From NCBI GenBank assembly GCA_947073895.1, contig CAMTNN010000058.1, forward strand, positions 1-8,074: a stretch of DNA of 8,074 nt, read 5' to 3'. The position numbers were made by a program, and so were the translations under genes. Under the pieces are notes generated by a model. It saw only the letters and a list, made by a program, of their open reading frames with translations. It ran no database searches and had not been told where the DNA came from. The DNA is from an uncultured cyanobacterium. GTDB lineage: Bacteria > Cyanobacteriota > Vampirovibrionia > Gastranaerophilales > Gastranaerophilaceae. Of the stretch, positions 7,869 to 8,074 are shown piece after piece (positions within the stretch are counted from its first letter, which is position 1; each line of letters opens with the position of its first letter).

Positions 7869-8074
7869 AATCTTCTGTTACCATTTGCCACTTTTTAGCA
7901 TCAAATCTTAAATCTGTCACCCGCATTTTCATACTCTTTGCAAACGGTTCAAACTTTTTAATCAGCATAATCTTATGCAGAGAAAGTTCTTGCGCTACAA
8001 TAGGATTTTCACAGGCAACAACCATTATCCCACCGGGAAGCATACTGTATGGTTTTGAGCGTTTTTTCAACTTT
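7867..8074 (-). CDS. DciA-like protein (DUF721), C-terminal part; 5' end outside window
   Basis: On the minus strand, 68 complete codons run from the right edge to a TAA at 7869-7867. No ATG near the edge is a plausible start (an internal TTG at 8070 is just a Leu codon), so the gene begins beyond the window. The visible sequence, LPGGIMVVACENPIVAQELS followed by a helix and RVTDLRFDAKKW, matches the DUF721 pattern of 'G-x-(L/I)-x-V-x-(V/A)-x-(S/N)-(P/S)-x-x-A-Q-E-L-S-(L)' then '(V)-x-D-(I/L)-R-F'. DUF721 includes DciA, which helps load the replicative helicase DnaB in bacteria lacking DnaC/DnaI-type loaders, including cyanobacteria. The N-terminal part, which would confirm this, is missing. 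It converges on ahcY and shares its terminator. Confidence 0.75.
   Translation of the reverse strand, partial: KLKKRSKPYSMLPGGIMVVACENPIVAQELSLHKIMLIKKFEPFAKSMKMRVTDLRFDAKKWQMVTED

Overview
This window is AT-rich bacterial chromosome with short intergenic gaps and A/T-ending codons. The AhcY belongs to the short 'GYGWCG' class common in cyanobacteria-like and thermophile lineages. GlmS is a standard bacterial enzyme. The right edge carries a DciA/DUF721-type gene. Two proteins carry an N-terminal low-complexity leader with a short hydrophobic-F-K/R motif. Together these fit a gut Melainabacteria/Vampirovibrionia (Gastranaerophilales-like) genome, but that placement is inference from style, not from a marker gene.

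Layout, left to right: (1) 1-545, minus strand: 5' part of a gene for a secreted or periplasmic protein with a clear signal peptide, cut by the window edge. (2) 546-674: divergent intergenic region with a good promoter candidate for the minus gene. (3) 675-3497, plus: a 940-residue GT5 glycogen/starch synthase, about twice the usual length. An N-terminal membrane segment and coiled coil precede the catalytic core, and there is an extra helical insertion between the two Rossmann lobes. It ends in a very strong intrinsic terminator (3516-3555). (4) 3597-4220 and 4224-4493, plus: a GNAT-like protein with a perfect-looking hairpin inside its first codons, followed 3 bp later by a small single-pass membrane protein. 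(5) 4559-7840, plus: a compact operon of glmS, an unannotated 54-codon gene (6400-6564) and ahcY, with 5 bp and 1-10 bp gaps, driven by an extended -10 promoter and closed by a bidirectional terminator (7839-7868). (6) 7867-8074, minus: the C-terminal end of a DciA-like (DUF721) protein converging on ahcY.

Functionally, glmS feeds glucosamine-6-phosphate to peptidoglycan and lipopolysaccharide precursors. ahcY clears S-adenosylhomocysteine from methylation reactions. The glycogen synthase suggests storage polysaccharide made at or near a membrane. There is no mobile element, CRISPR array, rRNA or tRNA. The most unusual items are the membrane-anchored, coiled-coil GlgA with all catalytic residues intact, the shared N-terminal motif in two unrelated proteins, the hairpin at the start of the GNAT gene, and the conserved-looking micro-gene between glmS and ahcY.
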